From assembly GCA_903835655.1 (NCBI GenBank), contig CAILNT010000058.1, positions 38,282-102,281 of the forward strand: a stretch of DNA of 64,000 nucleotides. The letters are read 5' to 3'. The notes under the pieces are model-generated. The model worked only from the letters and a program-made list of their open reading frames with translations, was not told the origin of the DNA and made no database searches. Position numbers and translations under genes: made by a program. How positions within the stretch are numbered: position 1 is the stretch's first letter; every line of letters starts with the position of its first letter. Source of the stretch: an uncultured Pseudomonadota bacterium. Lineage in GTDB: Bacteria; Pseudomonadota; Gammaproteobacteria; Burkholderiales; Thiobacillaceae. Shown one piece after another: positions 26,127 to 34,934 of the stretch.

Positions 26127-28760
26127 TCAAGCCCTCACTCGCGTGCTGATCGGACTGCTCGTGCGCCCCATCTTGGCGATCAACACGGGCCAGAGATTGG
26201 CGCCGATCAACTGGTCGGTCGGGGTATTGGGCAGCAGGCGGTAGAGGCCGCCGTGGCGTTTTCCGAGCACGATCAGATCGGCACCGATCTCTTCCGCGAG
26301 TCGCCGCAGGGCATCGGCGGGTGTCCCGATGACCACGCGCGCCTCGGCATCGATGCCCTCCAGTCGCAGACTGGCGGCGGCATCTGTGGCCAATTCGCCC
26401 ATGATCCTGGCGGCGGGGTCTCCCTGTCTGACCACCGTGCCGACGGTGACCGGCACACCGGCCGCCTTGGCCAGGCTGGCGGTCAATTCCAGGGCGATAT
26501 CGGTCGATGGATTGGCGTCAAAGCCCACCAGGATTCGGCGTGTCCAGATTCCCGCTGCCTTGGGTACGACCAGAACGTTGCAGGGCGCATCGTCGATGAT
26601 ATGTGCGGCATGAGTGCCCACCATGTGGTCCACCTGGCCCTTGGGCGGGGTGCGACCGATCACCAGCAACTGGGTATGGGCTTGTCCGGCGGCAGCAATG
26701 ACGGCCTGGGCGGCATCGCTCCCGCTCATCAGGACCTCCTCGCAAAGCACGCCCATGCTTTGCGCCGCCTGGCGAACCACGGCAAGGCGCAGTCCCGCCT
26801 GCTCCGGAGCGGCGTCGGGCCGTGTCATGGTCATCACATCCAGGGTGACGCCCATGCTGCGGGCGACCTGCAAGGCGATTTCGCGCGGCGCTTGGCTGTA
26901 TTCGCCGCCATCCGTCGCCAGCATCAGGCGCAGCCGGCGCGCACCGTCCGGCAGATCCTCGCCGTGACATTCCTTGAAGATGCGCGTCGAGCACGTGCGG
27001 CAGATATCCGGGTCTAGGGTGCGATAGAGGGCTGCGGTGATGTTGGATTTCACCGGGAAAAACCCGCCTTCGCCGATGTCCTTCAGGTACTCGCCGTGGC
27101 GCAGAAACCCATGCACCGAGTCGCGCAAACGCCAGAAGTAGAGGCCACCGCCCTGCCGCTTCCTGCGGCGCGCTTCCTGGGCCAACATCTCGGCCCCGGC
27201 GACATCGATGAAATTCATCGCCGGGGCGGCGATGACCACGGTCTTCTGCTGCGGGTTGTCCTCGTCGATCTGCTGCAAGGCGCGCTGGACGTGATCCACT
27301 GCGCCGAAGTACAGCGATCCGTGCAGGCGCACGAAGCGTACCTGCGGGCATTCCGGTCGGCCGCGGGCATCCTCGAAGTGCAGGCTGCCTGGCTCACCTT
27401 CGGGCACCACGGGCACGAGTTCGGGCCGGGAGGTGCGGTAGAGATACATGATCAGCGACAGCATCACCCCCAGGAATATCCCGTCCTCCAGGTTGATCAG
27501 GGTGCCGATCAGGGTGACCCAGAGTATCGCCGCCTCCGGTTTGCTGGTCTGCCAGATGGATCGGATGTGGTGGAAGTCGATCAGGCCCCAGGCCACCAGA
27601 AACAGGATGCCGGCCATGGCGGCATTGGGCAGATAGGCCGCCAGGGGCGCGACCAGCAGCAGGATCAGCACCAGGAACACCGAGGCGAACACCGTCGCCA
27701 GGGGGGTGCGGGCGCCGGCTTCGTAGTTCACACCGCTGCGATTGAACGAACCCGACGAGGCGTAGGCGGAGAAGAAGCTACCAATCAGGTTGGATAGGCC
27801 TTGCCCGACGAATTCCTGGTTGCCGTCGATGCGTTGCTCGGAACGGGTGGCGATTGCGCGCGAGATGGAGACCGCCTCGGTCAACGCGAGCATGGTGATC
27901 ACCAGGGCCGGCATCGCCACCTTGCCCAGGGCACTCAGGGAAAAGTCGGGCAGGGAGAAGGGGGGCAGACCGGCAGGCAGGGCACCCACGGTCTTGATCC
28001 CGGTCAGACCCTGGCCCAGGAAAACATTCAACGCGGCGGCCACCAGGCTACCGATGATCATCGCGATGATCATGTAGGGAAACTTGGGAAATATTTTCTT
28101 CGCCAGCAGGCCGGTCGCCAGGGTGACTGCCCCGATCGCCGCCACATAGGGATTGATCCGATCCAGTTGCAGACCGAACTGATGCAGGATCTCGTAGAAA
28201 GGCAGGCCGCGCGCGATGTTGAGGCCGAAGAAATTCTTCAGCTGGCTGGCGGCGATGAGGACCGCAGCACCCGCGGTGAACCCGATCACCACGGTATGCG
28301 AGATGAAGTTGACCAGGGTGCCCATTCGGGCCAGGCCGAGCATGAGCTGATACAGGCCAACCAGAAAGGTCAGGGTCAAGGCCAGGCGGATGAACTCGGC
28401 GCTGCCAGGTTCGGCCAGTGGTTGCAAGGCGGCGAACAGGGCGATGGAAATCGCGGTTGTAGGCCCGGATACCAGATGCCAGCTTGACCCGAACAGGGCC
28501 GCGATGACCGCCGGCATCATCGCGGCATAGAGTCCGTACTGCGGCGGCAAGCCCGCGATGGTGGCGAAGGCGACCCCTTGCGGGAGCACGATCATGGCGC
28601 CGGTGAGCCCGGCCAGGACGTCGGCCTTCAGGGCGCCGCGATCGACCTGTGACCACCACAAGAGAAAGGGAGTGAGTGTCTTGAGCCAGCCGGCCTGGCT
28701 GCGGGAGAGAGCGATCTGCAAGGGTGCGACCTTTTCGAGGAACGGGATTGCATTCGGCAT
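26127..28760 (-). CDS. SulP transporter fused to STAS and two universal-stress domains
   Basis: The 877-residue protein has a SulP membrane core (about 40-440), a STAS domain (about 465-570, VRFVRLHGSLYFGAVDHV), a cysteine tail (CRTC plus a third cysteine, CxxC-x7-C) near 600, and two tandem UspA-like domains from about 620 to the C-terminus (RLMLATDGGEYS..., RRILVGFDANPSTD...). The USP halves would lie in the cytosol and may bind nucleotide or sense stress, but their G-2x-G-9x-G motifs look degenerate. It is probably an anion importer or exporter with built-in regulation. The core is closely similar to the SulP at 22-24 kb. Confidence 0.9.
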   Translation of the reverse strand: MPNAIPFLEKVAPLQIALSRSQAGWLKTLTPFLLWWSQVDRGALKADVLAGLTGAMIVLPQGVAFATIAGLPPQYGLYAAMMPAVIAALFGSSWHLVSGPTTAISIALFAALQPLAEPGSAEFIRLALTLTFLVGLYQLMLGLARMGTLVNFISHTVVIGFTAGAAVLIAASQLKNFFGLNIARGLPFYEILHQFGLQLDRINPYVAAIGAVTLATGLLAKKIFPKFPYMIIAMIIGSLVAAALNVFLGQGLTGIKTVGALPAGLPPFSLPDFSLSALGKVAMPALVITMLALTEAVSISRAIATRSEQRIDGNQEFVGQGLSNLIGSFFSAYASSGSFNRSGVNYEAGARTPLATVFASVFLVLILLLVAPLAAYLPNAAMAGILFLVAWGLIDFHHIRSIWQTSKPEAAILWVTLIGTLINLEDGIFLGVMLSLIMYLYRTSRPELVPVVPEGEPGSLHFEDARGRPECPQVRFVRLHGSLYFGAVDHVQRALQQIDEDNPQQKTVVIAAPAMNFIDVAGAEMLAQEARRRKRQGGGLYFWRLRDSVHGFLRHGEYLKDIGEGGFFPVKSNITAALYRTLDPDICRTCSTRIFKECHGEDLPDGARRLRLMLATDGGEYSQAPREIALQVARSMGVTLDVMTMTRPDAAPEQAGLRLAVVRQAAQSMGVLCEEVLMSGSDAAQAVIAAAGQAHTQLLVIGRTPPKGQVDHMVGTHAAHIIDDAPCNVLVVPKAAGIWTRRILVGFDANPSTDIALELTASLAKAAGVPVTVGTVVRQGDPAARIMGELATDAAASLRLEGIDAEARVVIGTPADALRRLAEEIGADLIVLGKRHGGLYRLLPNTPTDQLIGANLWPVLIAKMGRTSSPISTRVRA

Positions 28761-29050
28761 CCCCCGTGTCCGATGGCTTACGGGGAAACGAGAGTGAATT
28801 TTACAGTAAGGACGGTAGCAGCCGGGCGGTCGGCACCCCCCGTCATTTCACCGCGAGGGGCCAGGAGCATACATGGAGGGAACGGTCTTAACGAAATACA
28901 AACGATACACGTTGCAAGAACGCGTAAACGCCACATTGTGTTATTATTTCGTCAAAATTACGCAAACAAACGCCCGTTCAGACGGGCGTTGTCTTGTCCA
29001 CAGGGTAGGAATATCGACATTTCGTTACCACACTCATTCGGAGTCACACC
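28761..29050. promoter_or_regulatory. Divergent regulatory region of SulP-USP and the TSUP operon
   Basis: No gene is seen. The region contains an AT-rich stretch around 28890-28965, plausible for promoters, and a perfect 9-bp hairpin AACGCCCGT-TCAG-ACGGGCGTT at 28969-28990, 60 bases before the small membrane protein start. The hairpin would lie in the 5' leader of the TSUP operon if transcription starts upstream of it. Confidence 0.45.
28969..28990. repeat. Perfect 9-bp stem-loop upstream of the TSUP operon
   Basis: AACGCCCGT (28969-28977) and ACGGGCGTT (28982-28990) pair perfectly around TCAG. It is followed by GTCTTG, without a U-tract on the plus strand. On the minus strand it is followed by an AT-rich tract with TTTG. 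It could be a leader structure, an attenuator or a bidirectional terminator. Confidence 0.5.
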
Positions 29051-29377
29051 ATGGCCAGCAGCCAAGCCAGTCTGGGAAAGACCTTGTTTTGGGCAGGGCT
29101 TACCGCCGCCCTGTACGGGGTCTTGTTTCACTACGCCGACGAATTCTTGAGGTTGGCCCACACCACGGTGGATGCCTGCGTGGTTCAAGCCGGCATGAAG
29201 ATCGATTACTTCAACAAAGCCACGCAGGCACTGTGTGCGAAAAAAGGCGGCACTCTCGTGGCCGGCACCTGGTGGTACGTGTTCGCCCCCATCGGTCTGG
29301 CTTTGGCCCTGTCCTACACGCACGGTATTTTCACCGGTCTGTTCTGGGATGTGGTCGGCCTGAAAGCCAGGAAATAA
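29051..29377 (+). CDS. Small two-helix membrane protein preceding a TSUP exporter
   Basis: The 108-residue protein has a transmembrane helix near residues 10-26, a loop of about 45 residues with two cysteines (C43 and C62), and a second helix near 73-95 (YVFAPIGLALALSYTHGIF). The cysteines could form a periplasmic disulfide if the N-terminus is cytosolic. It lies 9 bases before the TSUP gene, so it may be an accessory subunit of the exporter. I do not recognise a named family. Confidence 0.7.
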   Translation: MASSQASLGKTLFWAGLTAALYGVLFHYADEFLRLAHTTVDACVVQAGMKIDYFNKATQALCAKKGGTLVAGTWWYVFAPIGLALALSYTHGIFTGLFWDVVGLKARK

Positions 29378-29386
29378 GGGAAAGAT

Positions 29387-30478
29387 ATGGAACACGGCAT
29401 GGAACTCTTCAACTTCATCGAACTGGATATCAGCAACTCGATCATTCTGATTCTGGTCGGATTCGTCGGCGGCATGGTGTCCGGCTTCATCGGCTCCGGG
29501 GGCGCCTTCGTGCTGACCCCCGCGATGATGACGCTGGGCGCGCCGGGCATGGTCGCGGTGGCAACCAACATCTGCCACAAATTCCCCAAGGCCCTGGTGG
29601 GCGCGGTCAAGCGCAACAAATACGGCCAGGTGGACGTGAGGCTGGGCCTGGTGCTGGGCGTCTTCGCCGAGGCCGGCGTGTTGTATGGCAAACACGTGAT
29701 GACCGACATCAAGCACGCCTTCGGCGCGGTGGGTACCGATCTCTATGTGTCGGTGATGTTCATCATCACCCTGGCCATCGTCGGCACCTTCGTGTTCAAG
29801 GACTACCGCAAGCTCAAGAACATGAGTGACGAGGAGCAAGAACAAGTCAGTCTGACCAAGCTGGCGAAGTGGGTGCAGTCGGTGCGCGTTCCCGGCACGA
29901 TGATCCATTCCGTGGCTGCCAAATCCGAGCTTTCCGTGCTGTTCATGATACCCATCGGATTCGCCACCGGGTTTCTCGCCTCGGCCATCGCGGTGGGCGG
30001 CTTCGTCGGCGTGCCGGCGATGATCTACATTCTCGGCGTGCCGGCCATCATGGCCTCCGCTACCGAACTGGTGATCGCTTTCGTCATGGGTCTGGGGGGC
30101 ACGATCTTCTACGGGCTGGAAGGCGCGGTGGACATCCGCATGGCCATGTTGATCCTGCTCGGTTCCCTGTTCGGCATCCAGATCGGCGCCATCGGCACGA
30201 CCTACGTGAAAGACTACCAGGTCAAGTTCACCATGGCGGTGATCATGCTGACCGTGCTGTTCTCGCGTTTCTTCTACATCCCCGGTTACCTGGGCAAGAT
30301 GGGCATGATGACGCCACTGGCGACCAATGCGCAGCAGATGCTGAAATGGATCGGCGATGGCGTGCTGTTCCTGGCCCTGTTCCTGGGCGCGTACACAGTC
30401 ATTTCCGCCTTGCTCAAGGGCATGAGGGAGCACAAAGCCAGGCAATCCGTGAACGCACGCGGTTCCATGGCCGATTGA
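29387..30478 (+). CDS. TSUP-family sulfur-anion exporter (TauE/SafE type)
   Basis: The 363-residue inner-membrane protein has the TSUP repeat motifs GFVGGMVSGFIGSGGAFVLTP in the first helices and GFLASAIAVGGFVGVPAMIY in the second half, and about eight hydrophobic helices. TauE/SafE proteins export sulfite, sulfoacetate or related anions. A longer cytosolic loop near residue 145-160 (YRKLKNMSDEEQEQ) is present. AAGGGAAAG precedes the ATG. It sits in an operon with a small membrane protein and a universal stress protein, opposite the Rieske/FccB pair, so sulfite or thiosulfate handling is a reasonable guess. Confidence 0.88.
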   Translation: MEHGMELFNFIELDISNSIILILVGFVGGMVSGFIGSGGAFVLTPAMMTLGAPGMVAVATNICHKFPKALVGAVKRNKYGQVDVRLGLVLGVFAEAGVLYGKHVMTDIKHAFGAVGTDLYVSVMFIITLAIVGTFVFKDYRKLKNMSDEEQEQVSLTKLAKWVQSVRVPGTMIHSVAAKSELSVLFMIPIGFATGFLASAIAVGGFVGVPAMIYILGVPAIMASATELVIAFVMGLGGTIFYGLEGAVDIRMAMLILLGSLFGIQIGAIGTTYVKDYQVKFTMAVIMLTVLFSRFFYIPGYLGKMGMMTPLATNAQQMLKWIGDGVLFLALFLGAYTVISALLKGMREHKARQSVNARGSMAD

Positions 30479-30495
30479 GCCTCGAGGGGGAAAAC

Positions 30496-31329
30496 ATGAC
30501 TGCACTATCTGAAAACGGCGTGCTGGGTCGCATTCTGGTGGCTACCGACGGTTCCGATTACTCCGCGGGCGCGATCCGAACAGGCGTGGCTCTGGCGAAG
30601 TCGCGAGGCGCGCATCTGACCGGCCTGTCCGTTTCCTTGTACAACCCGGAATACAGTACCTTGGTGCCGAATCTGGGGGAAGAAGCCGAGAAGCGCGCAC
30701 GAGAAGCGCTCGCCTCCTTCTCCACCGAAGCCGGAGTCGATGCCGAGACCGTCACCATCGAAGCGTCCGATCCCTACCAGGGCATACTGGAGGGTGCCAG
30801 GGCGAACAAGGCCGATCTCATCGTCATCGGCCGCCGCGGCAAGCGCGGCCTGGCGCGCATGATGGTGGGCGACGCCACCGCCAAGGTCATCGGCCATGCC
30901 GATTGCGCCGTACTGGTGGCGCCGCGCGCCGCGCGCCTGTGGGAACGACGCATCCTGCTGGCGACCGACGGCTCCAGCCATAGCGAGGCCGCAGCCAGCG
31001 CCGCCGGCCATCTGGCGCTCCAGACCGGCTTGCCCGTTACCGTGGTTTCGGTCGTCATCGGCAGCTACAACGCCGCGCGCCGCCAGGAAGCCCAGGAAGC
31101 CGTGGCTTCCAATGTGGTTCGACTCAAAAACCTGGGCGTCGAGGCCGAAGGCCGTGTGGTGGAAGGTCGGCCGGATGAGGCCATCGCCAAAGCGGCCGAG
31201 GATGTCGGCGCGGATTTGATCGTGATGGGTAGCCACGGCCGCACCGGCCTGGCCAAGGTGTTGCTGGGCAGTGTCACCGAGCGGGTGATCGGTCAGGCCC
31301 TCTGCCCGGTACTGGTGGTCAAGGCTTGA
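30496..31329 (+). CDS. Tandem-domain universal stress protein
   Basis: The 277-residue cytosolic protein has two UspA domains. Both retain the ATP-binding loop G-2x-G-9x-G (GRRGKRGLARMMVG in the first and GSHGRTGLAKVLLG in the second) and the DGS motif after the first strand (ATDGSDYS, ATDGSSHS). It is the last gene of the TSUP operon, 17 bases after the exporter. The two USP domains of the SulP fusion nearby suggest that anion transport here is tied to energy or stress state. Confidence 0.92.
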   Translation: MTALSENGVLGRILVATDGSDYSAGAIRTGVALAKSRGAHLTGLSVSLYNPEYSTLVPNLGEEAEKRAREALASFSTEAGVDAETVTIEASDPYQGILEGARANKADLIVIGRRGKRGLARMMVGDATAKVIGHADCAVLVAPRAARLWERRILLATDGSSHSEAAASAAGHLALQTGLPVTVVSVVIGSYNAARRQEAQEAVASNVVRLKNLGVEAEGRVVEGRPDEAIAKAAEDVGADLIVMGSHGRTGLAKVLLGSVTERVIGQALCPVLVVKA

Positions 31330-31413
31330 GGGGCGGCGCGGAAAGGCAACCGATCAACCACCCGAGGGCGCCTCTGCACTCCATGAAAGAGGACAGAGGT
31401 CGTCGTGAGCCGA

Positions 31414-32121
31414 TCAGCAGCGGTCGGCGTCGGCGGAGTACTTGGAAAGCAGCACGGCTTGCACGGTGCCCGCGGGCGCCTCGCGATACTTGCCGATACC
31501 GAATTCCTTGTTGAGGTTGCCCTTGAATTTCTTAAAGAAATCCTCAAGCATGTCCGCGCCGTACATGCCGGTGGCGTAGATTTCGTCGCTGGCGGCATCG
31601 TGTTCCAGGCGGATTCCGGGTAGAGGCTGGGGAGCCTTGCCGGTGATGACACGCCCACCATCGGCCGGGTCGAATGCGCTGTTGTGGGAGCAACAAGTGA
31701 TCGCGGCTGCGCGCCCCGCGGTTTCGCTATTGCCCGCGGTGTAGGCGATCACGCTGCCTTTCTTTTCCGGGTGCGCCAGCTGGTGTGTGCACACGGCCAG
31801 GTAAGCGACGATATTCTTGTTGCCGCCCACGCCACCGGGGAAGCTGTATTCCTCGCCCGATTCGGTCTTGAGGGCGGCACCGGCCGGAGCGGCCGAAGGC
31901 AGAGCGATCAGGAAGGCCGGGGTACCGACAAACGGGTAGCCGAACACGTAGGCCTCTTCCTTGGACAGGCTGGAAGCCTTGAGGGGCTTGCCATCGGCAT
32001 CCACGAGCTTGACCTTGGGGAAATCCTTGACGGTACCTGCATACACGAGCTGGGTATGGACACCCGCCGCGATGGCCGCGGCGCCGGCTCCACAAACCTT
32101 GATGAAGTTGCGTCTATCCAT
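31414..32121 (-). CDS. Tat-exported Rieske [2Fe-2S] protein
   Basis: The 235-residue protein starts with a twin-arginine signal (DRRNFIK, then a hydrophobic alanine-rich core), so it is exported folded. The cluster boxes are CTH (box 1) and CCSH (box 2), separated by about 30 residues, giving two Cys and two His ligands. The additional cysteines that form the disulfide in bc1-type Rieske proteins are not in their usual positions, as in low-potential or arsenite-oxidase-like Rieske subunits. It follows the FccB-like gene by 64 bases on the same strand, so it is likely its electron acceptor or subunit. Confidence 0.85.
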   Translation of the reverse strand: MDRRNFIKVCGAGAAAIAAGVHTQLVYAGTVKDFPKVKLVDADGKPLKASSLSKEEAYVFGYPFVGTPAFLIALPSAAPAGAALKTESGEEYSFPGGVGGNKNIVAYLAVCTHQLAHPEKKGSVIAYTAGNSETAGRAAAITCCSHNSAFDPADGGRVITGKAPQPLPGIRLEHDAASDEIYATGMYGADMLEDFFKKFKGNLNKEFGIGKYREAPAGTVQAVLLSKYSADADRC

Positions 32122-32185
32122 TGCATGACTCCTTGATTGGGAAAAGGGGGCCAAGCGGCCCCCTTTACTGGTGGTAGCGTGCCGG

Positions 32186-33547
32186 TTAGCCGCCGAACGT
32201 GTCGCGATAGATGCCCTGTGCCCATTCCAGGTAGGCGCGACCCATGGCCTGGTCGCGGGTTTCCCAGGTCTTGGTGTCGGGCGAGAAGCCGGTGATTGCG
32301 TCCTTGGCCGCATCGTAGGTGTACTTGGCGTCCACCTTGATGGCTTCCGGGGGGAAGGCGTTGGTCATGGAGTAGCACACGGTTTCCGGAGATTCCCAGG
32401 CGATTTCCTTGCCCTGGGCGCGCGCTGCCAGCACCTTGGCGACGAACTGGCCCTCGGTGTTGGAGGTGTTGGCACTCTTGGAGTAAGGATGGTTGCGAGC
32501 GTCGCCGGTCACGTAGACATGCGGGTCGCCCTTGATGTTGTAGAAGCGCACGTCGATGTTGGCTTCCTTTTGCAGGCTGGTGGGATCGACCAGGCCCAAC
32601 TGCTCGATCATGGTGCTGGCACGGATGTTGGGGTAGATCGATGCGTCGTCGAAGGAGTACTGCTCAAACTCGGTCTTGATGATCTTCTTCTCGTGGTCCA
32701 CGGCGGTGACGGCCGAAGTCGGTTTCCACTCGAGGATACCCTTGTACAGAGTGTCGAAGGCGTCGTGAAAGCCCTGCTTCTTGATCGTAACTTCGGGGTT
32801 GGCGTCCAGGATCAGAACCTTGCCCTTGATACCGTTTTTCTTGATCCAGCCAGCCATCAGGCAGGCACGCTCATAGGGGCCGGGCAGGCAGCGGTAGTTG
32901 CCGGAAGGCACGGTCTGAATGAAGGTACCGCCTTCGAATTCCTGAAACTTGCGGCGCAGGGTGACGTGCTCCATGGGGGAGATGAAGCCGCCGGGATATT
33001 TCTGGCTGACACCGTAGACATTCTCAGGATCGGTCACGCCGATCTTGGCGTAGTCGTAAGAGATGCCGGGGGCCAGGACCAGGAAGTCGTAGTCGATGGC
33101 GCCGTTGTTGGTGTAGAGCTTGCGCGCGGCACGATCCAGGCCGGTGACGGTGGCGCAAACGAAGTTGTAGCCGTTGTTGGTTGCGGCATCCAGGAAGCTG
33201 TGGGCGGCCAGGAACTCGAGGTTGATGATGCCAACGTACCACAGGCTGCTGTTGAAGCAGGAGGCATACATGTCGCGCTTGTCCACCACCACCACATCGA
33301 AATTGGGGTAGTTCTTCTTGGCATGGGCGGCGATGGTCATGCCGGAAGTGCCGGCGCCGACGACGACCAGACGCGGGCCCTTGGCCTTGGGTAACTTGAT
33401 GTAATCGACGGTGGAAATGGCAGCCGAGGTGCTGCCGGAACCGGCCACGGCCGAACCGGTGACGCCGGTGGCGCAGCCAGCGGTTCCAGCGGCCAGGACG
33501 GCGCCGCCCATTTTCAGAAAATTGCGTCTGTCGAGGTTTTCATTCAT
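32186..33547 (-). CDS. FccB-like sulfide dehydrogenase flavoprotein, Tat-exported
   Basis: The 453-residue protein has a twin-arginine signal (DRRNFLK) ending near a lipobox-like TAGC, an FAD-binding GAGTSG motif near residue 65, and the FCSD flavin-binding C-terminal domain. Both redox-active cysteine positions of flavocytochrome c sulfide dehydrogenase appear present, one in YRCLPGPYERAC and one in ETVCYSMTN. It would oxidise sulfide or polysulfide in the periplasm. The usual cytochrome c partner (FccA) is absent; a Rieske gene takes its place. A two-component system lies upstream on the same strand, 145 bases away. Confidence 0.85.
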   Translation of the reverse strand: MNENLDRRNFLKMGGAVLAAGTAGCATGVTGSAVAGSGSTSAAISTVDYIKLPKAKGPRLVVVGAGTSGMTIAAHAKKNYPNFDVVVVDKRDMYASCFNSSLWYVGIINLEFLAAHSFLDAATNNGYNFVCATVTGLDRAARKLYTNNGAIDYDFLVLAPGISYDYAKIGVTDPENVYGVSQKYPGGFISPMEHVTLRRKFQEFEGGTFIQTVPSGNYRCLPGPYERACLMAGWIKKNGIKGKVLILDANPEVTIKKQGFHDAFDTLYKGILEWKPTSAVTAVDHEKKIIKTEFEQYSFDDASIYPNIRASTMIEQLGLVDPTSLQKEANIDVRFYNIKGDPHVYVTGDARNHPYSKSANTSNTEGQFVAKVLAARAQGKEIAWESPETVCYSMTNAFPPEAIKVDAKYTYDAAKDAITGFSPDTKTWETRDQAMGRAYLEWAQGIYRDTFGG

Positions 33548-33692
33548 GAAGATGTCTCCTACTTTATATATTGGTCAAGGAAAAACGAAACGACCCAACC
33601 CCGACTGAGCGGCATTCGTACTATGGGAATGGGGCGCGGCAATCCTAGGCTCGGCCGGGTCAAGAGTGGGTTGTTGTTTGGTAAAGAAATGG

Positions 33693-34934
33693 TTAGTACG
33701 CCGGGCCGGGCACGAAAAATTTCAGGGCAACCTCGGTGCCCTGCCCCGCCACGCTTTCTATCCGTACCTCCCAGCCATTCAGATCGCAGATACGTTTGAC
33801 CAGGGAGAGCCCGATTCCGGCGCCACTGGACCCCGAACCCCGGTGATGACGCTCGAACACCTGGCTCAGGTCGTGGGGTGCGATCCCCGTACCGCGATCG
33901 CGTATGACCAGGCTATCCTGACGCAACCGGACGTCGACCCGAGGTGCGCCGGCGTGCTGCACGGCATTGCCCACCAGGTTGTCGACCACCACGGCTGCCA
34001 GGATTCTGGCTACCGGCAATAACATCTCTTCAGGGACGTCCAGGTAGAGATCCGAGGAAGGTTCCAGGTCCATGACTCGATATTTTTCCACCGTCGCGCG
34101 CACGACCTCGGCCATGTCGCAGCTTTCCCCTTCCTCCAGCCGGGCGTTTTCCTCTCGTGCCAGGTGCAGCAGGGCACTGGTCAGGCCGGCCATGTCCTGG
34201 CTGGCCCGCTCGATGCGCGCGAGACGCTGGCGCTGTTCCGCGTTCAGCGCGGCGTCTTCCTCCAGTACATCGAGCGCACCACGTATGATGGCCAGCGGGG
34301 TGCGCAGCTCGTGGCTCACATTGGCGGTGAAGTCGCGCTCCCGCGCCATACAACTCTGGATGCGGGCCAGGTAGCGGTCGAACAGAAGCGCCAGCTCCGC
34401 CACTTCATCCAGGTCCTGACCGGCCGAATCCAGCGGTAGCCCACCCTCGGGCACGGCCGCGCCGACGCGGGCAGCCAGCGCCTCTACCGGCGCGACGATG
34501 CGCCGTGCCAGCCAGTAGCCGCCCAGGGCCGAAATCAGGGTCATGGCCGCAGCGCCGATGCCGAGGAATATCAGGAACTGCCGCTCCCGCTGGCGTTGTA
34601 GCGATTCGTTGAACAGGAATCGGCCCGGCATGCGTTCGGCGGCCAGCGCCCGGTACCAGACGCCTGCGAGCAGGACGTCGCGGCCAGCGCCCGCGAGCGC
34701 TTGTGCCGCCTCCGGGAGATCGCCGGATCCCGTTCCGGAACGGTCGTGCACCCAAGGATTGCCCGGCCACCTGGCGGGGCGATCCCGCATCGCGTCCTGC
34801 AAGGCTTCGTCCATGAGCCTCTGCCCCAGGTCGTGGGCGAAGAGATACGCTCCGGTGCATAGCAGCAGGCTGACCAGGGCGCCAAAGGCGGTGAAATGCA
34901 GGGCGACCCGGAAGCGGAAGCTACGGCGCAGCAT
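33693..34934 (-). CDS. Sensor histidine kinase (second sulfur-region pair)
   Basis: The 413-residue inner-membrane kinase has transmembrane helices near 11-31 and 123-146 around a periplasmic loop of about 90 residues, a HAMP linker, HisKA with NVSHELRTPL, and HATPase motifs (NLVGNAV, DRGTGI, GAGIGLSLV). It overlaps the response-regulator gene by 14 bases. It resembles the kinase at 24-25.4 kb in architecture, N-terminus and catalytic motifs, while the periplasmic sensor differs. The downstream FccB-like/Rieske genes are likely targets of the pair. Confidence 0.93.
   Translation of the reverse strand: MLRRSFRFRVALHFTAFGALVSLLLCTGAYLFAHDLGQRLMDEALQDAMRDRPARWPGNPWVHDRSGTGSGDLPEAAQALAGAGRDVLLAGVWYRALAAERMPGRFLFNESLQRQRERQFLIFLGIGAAAMTLISALGGYWLARRIVAPVEALAARVGAAVPEGGLPLDSAGQDLDEVAELALLFDRYLARIQSCMARERDFTANVSHELRTPLAIIRGALDVLEEDAALNAEQRQRLARIERASQDMAGLTSALLHLAREENARLEEGESCDMAEVVRATVEKYRVMDLEPSSDLYLDVPEEMLLPVARILAAVVVDNLVGNAVQHAGAPRVDVRLRQDSLVIRDRGTGIAPHDLSQVFERHHRGSGSSGAGIGLSLVKRICDLNGWEVRIESVAGQGTEVALKFFVPGPAY

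Noticed and set aside
28958..30505. Long minus-strand frame opposite the TSUP gene
   Set aside because: Low-complexity His/Asp/Gln-rich translation, antisense to a well-supported membrane protein.
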